Shown here: piece after piece, positions 6,575 to 7,408 of the stretch
Numbering within the stretch: position 1 is the first letter of the stretch
Layout: each line of letters begins with the position of its first letter
Assembly: GCA_016866375.1 (NCBI GenBank)
Contig: VGMK01000102.1
Span: 1 to 7,408, forward strand
Length of the DNA stretch: 7,408 nt
Reading direction: 5' to 3'
From: Bacteroidota bacterium
Lineage (GTDB): Bacteria; Bacteroidota; Bacteroidia; Flavobacteriales_D; Crocinitomicaceae
Notes under the pieces: model-generated
Databases searched by the model: none
Told to the model about the DNA's origin: nothing
The model's input: only the letters and a program-made list of their open reading frames with translations
Made by a program: the position numbers and the translations under genes

Positions 6575-7408
6575 TTATTTAATTGCTATCTGAGTAAAAA
6601 TTACGGTACTTTCCTTAACAAGGTCTCCGATCAAATAGGGAGCTATTCCAAAAATAAGCGCGAGCAATCCCAAAACAAAGAATACCAACCATTCGTTCCA
6701 GGATAAATCAGTAAAGCTTAAATCTTCTCTGTGTCCTGACATACTCAGTTGGTATGCTCGGAGCATATAAATTGCTCCAAAGACCAAAGTAGATGCCCCT
6801 AAAATACCGAATGTGAATTGAAATACTGAAATTTCGCGAAGCAATAAAAACTCCCCGATGAATCCGGCACTGAAGGGGATAGAAACAGATGCAAAAGTGA
6901 TGATCATAAACCAAAAAGCAAATTTGGGTGCTCTTTCTGCGATTCCTCCCATTTGCCTGATGTCGTTTGTTCCTGTCCTACTCATTAATACCTCCGCAAC
7001 CAGGAATAACCCTATGGACAGGATGCTGTGATTTATAATTTGAATCATGCTTGCAGTTAATGCATTTTCAGAGTAAATCATTATTCCAGCTGCAATGAGT
7101 CCAAGGTGAGAAATTGAGGCATAGGCGAATATTTTTTTAATATCTGTTTGTTTTATGGCAATTATACCACCGTAGATTATACCGATAATCCCCAAGACAA
7201 TTACAATCCAACGCATACATTCTAGACCCTCTGGGGCTAATGGTATCATCCATTTAATCATGCCAAAAAGTGCCATTTTCAACATGAGTGCAGATAGAAG
7301 CATAGTGCCTGCCATTGGTGCAGTTGAGTATGTATTTGGTTGCCAGGTATGAAAGGGAAAAACAGGGATTTTAATAGCAAAAGCCAACATAAACCCAGCC
7401 ATTATCCA
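6575..7408 (-). CDS. nuoM: NADH-quinone oxidoreductase subunit M (complex I), N-terminus outside window
   Basis: C-terminal 277 residues of the second antiporter-like proton-pumping subunit of complex I. The frame is open to the window edge (…W-I-M-A-G-F), so the methionine at 7402 is internal and not the start. Visible residues: the lysine in LAFAIKIPVFPFHTWQP (like E. coli K234), the lysine in ALMLKMALFGMIKW (K265, with the same 31-residue spacing) and the glutamate in SAGFIGEFLLL, which falls at the spacing expected for E407. The KQTDIKKIFAYASISHLG stretch is the conserved broken-helix and histidine segment of the family. HTWQPNTYSTAP, in place of the proteobacterial HTWLPDAH type, is the Bacteroidota form. 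Roughly the first 200 or more residues are missing, including the equivalent of E144. It runs directly into nuoN with an 11-base gap, so the two are co-transcribed. Confidence 0.96.
   Translation of the reverse strand, partial: WIMAGFMLAFAIKIPVFPFHTWQPNTYSTAPMAGTMLLSALMLKMALFGMIKWMIPLAPEGLECMRWIVIVLGIIGIIYGGIIAIKQTDIKKIFAYASISHLGLIAAGIMIYSENALTASMIQIINHSILSIGLFLVAEVLMSRTGTNDIRQMGGIAERAPKFAFWFMIITFASVSIPFSAGFIGEFLLLREISVFQFTFGILGASTLVFGAIYMLRAYQLSMSGHREDLSFTDLSWNEWLVFFVLGLLALIFGIAPYLIGDLVKESTVIFTQIAIK

Overview
The window looks like a chromosomal stretch from a low-GC member of the Bacteroidota, probably Flavobacteriales-like. I infer this from the form of the proteins (FabI, NuoM/NuoN and UvrB all have the wording I associate with that phylum), from A-rich leaders in place of Shine-Dalgarno sites, and from matches to the phylum's TAnnTTTG -7 promoter element. 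The assignment below phylum level is a guess. Every sizeable stretch is explained by recognisable genes, and no intergenic gap exceeds about 120 bases.

Layout: (1) Bases 1-1024, minus strand: an MFS transporter cut off by the left edge, so its C-terminus is missing. (2) Bases 1141-1953, plus strand: fabI, the NADH-dependent enoyl-ACP reductase of fatty acid synthesis, divergent from the transporter. (3) Bases 1966-4285, minus strand: uvrB, the excision-repair damage-recognition helicase, followed by a small DUF3817 membrane protein whose start overlaps the end of uvrB. (4) Bases 4379-4452, plus strand: tRNA-Ala (GGC), followed 8 bases later by a membrane-anchored GH25 muramidase-family protein. 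(5) Bases 5217-7408, minus strand: nuoN and the 3' part of nuoM, the distal end of a complex I (nuo) operon. The muramidase and nuoN converge with directly abutting stop codons.

The genes do not form one pathway. Two functional pairings are visible: nuoM-nuoN, two antiporter-like proton-pumping subunits of the same complex, and uvrB-DUF3817, a translationally overlapping pair with no known functional link. I found no CRISPR array, insertion sequence, phage gene, toxin-antitoxin pair, defence system or riboswitch. I do not think the window holds a new biological system. The points most worth checking are start-codon choices (fabI, uvrB, GH25), the tRNA-muramidase junction, and the unknown substrate of the transporter.
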